24,770 nucleotides of DNA, from positions 1 to 24,770 of the forward strand of contig DEIV01000116.1 of assembly GCA_002352665.1 (NCBI GenBank). The letters run 5' to 3'. This document shows, piece by piece, positions 24,616-24,770 of the stretch. The position numbers and the translations under genes are program-made. This stretch comes from Flavobacteriaceae bacterium UBA2765 (GTDB lineage Bacteria > Bacteroidota > Bacteroidia > Flavobacteriales > Flavobacteriaceae). Position 1 is the stretch's first letter; the number at the start of each line of letters is the position of its first letter. The notes below the pieces were generated by a model. The model saw only the letters and a program-made list of their open reading frames with translations. It was not told the origin of the DNA and did no database searches.

Positions 24616-24770
24616 AGCTCCTCCCTTAGGATAAAGGGAGGTGGCTCAAGCCTTTTTGCTTGAGACGGAGGGATTGACATCAATAATGTGAATTTATCTC
24701 CCCTTTCTTTACTCTATCGTATTTGTAGATTTAACAATAAAATGTGGTTTGGAGTAAATTCATTCCCCTC
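24616..24770 (+). repeat. MITE-like hairpin element, copy 2 (cut by window end)
   Basis: This is a direct repeat of the element at 24031-24202, offset by about 586 bases and readable until the window ends within the third hairpin (CATTCCCCTC). Conserved blocks include the first two hairpins, GGAGGGATTGAC, AATTTATCTCCCCTTTCTTT and GTAAATTCATTCCCCTC. Differences are scattered substitutions and small indels: the second hairpin has one mismatch (GCTTGAGAC) and a one-base longer loop, and a ~25-base central stretch is poorly conserved. The left end reads ATAGCTCCTCCCTT, which pairs well with the right end of copy 1. Confidence 0.8.

Overview
The window looks like chromosomal DNA of a Flavobacteriia-type Bacteroidetes. 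It is AT-rich, and both promoters I can propose carry the Bacteroidetes -7 element TAnnTTTG. It holds a type IX secretion (T9SS) sorting domain, SprB repeats, a SusD-like remnant, and palindromic intergenic repeats of a kind common in flavobacteria.

Left edge (1-849). The 3' end of an OsmC-family gene is followed by a strong bidirectional terminator. Next come two broken genes fused head to head: the C-terminal ~77 codons of a SusD/RagB-like lipoprotein (minus strand), and a DeoR-family regulator C-terminal part (plus strand) that also carries an in-frame TAG. This looks like a deletion scar.

Centre (850-22024). Six genes on the minus strand probably form one operon, read from 22024 down to 850: (1) an outer-membrane beta-barrel with a helical C-terminal tail and a TTG start; (2) a 1731-residue secreted protein with TANFOR-like and fibronectin-III N-terminal domains, a zinc-metallopeptidase motif and a toxin-like C-terminus; (3) a 118-residue cytosolic protein one base downstream, the expected place for an immunity protein; (4) a ~1631-residue exported beta-rich protein of unknown function; (5) a 691-residue exported fibronectin-III protein; (6) a 1993-residue SprB-repeat adhesin ending in a T9SS type A sorting domain. 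I read this as a T9SS-linked, surface-displayed polymorphic toxin locus. The outer-membrane protein and large exported proteins would anchor or present the toxin, and gene 3 would protect the producer. The genes and motifs are visible in the sequence; the joint function is inference.

Right edge (22025-24770). A 258-base divergent intergenic region carries two TAnnTTTG elements and a perfect 10-bp dyad, then recJ on the plus strand. After recJ comes a small DUF559 (Vsr-like nuclease fold) gene flanked by two direct copies of a ~170-bp hairpin-rich element with inverted ends. A collapsed copy of the same element sits inside the big operon at 8940-8967. This may be an undescribed small mobile or repeat-spreading unit. 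I found no tRNA, rRNA or CRISPR array.
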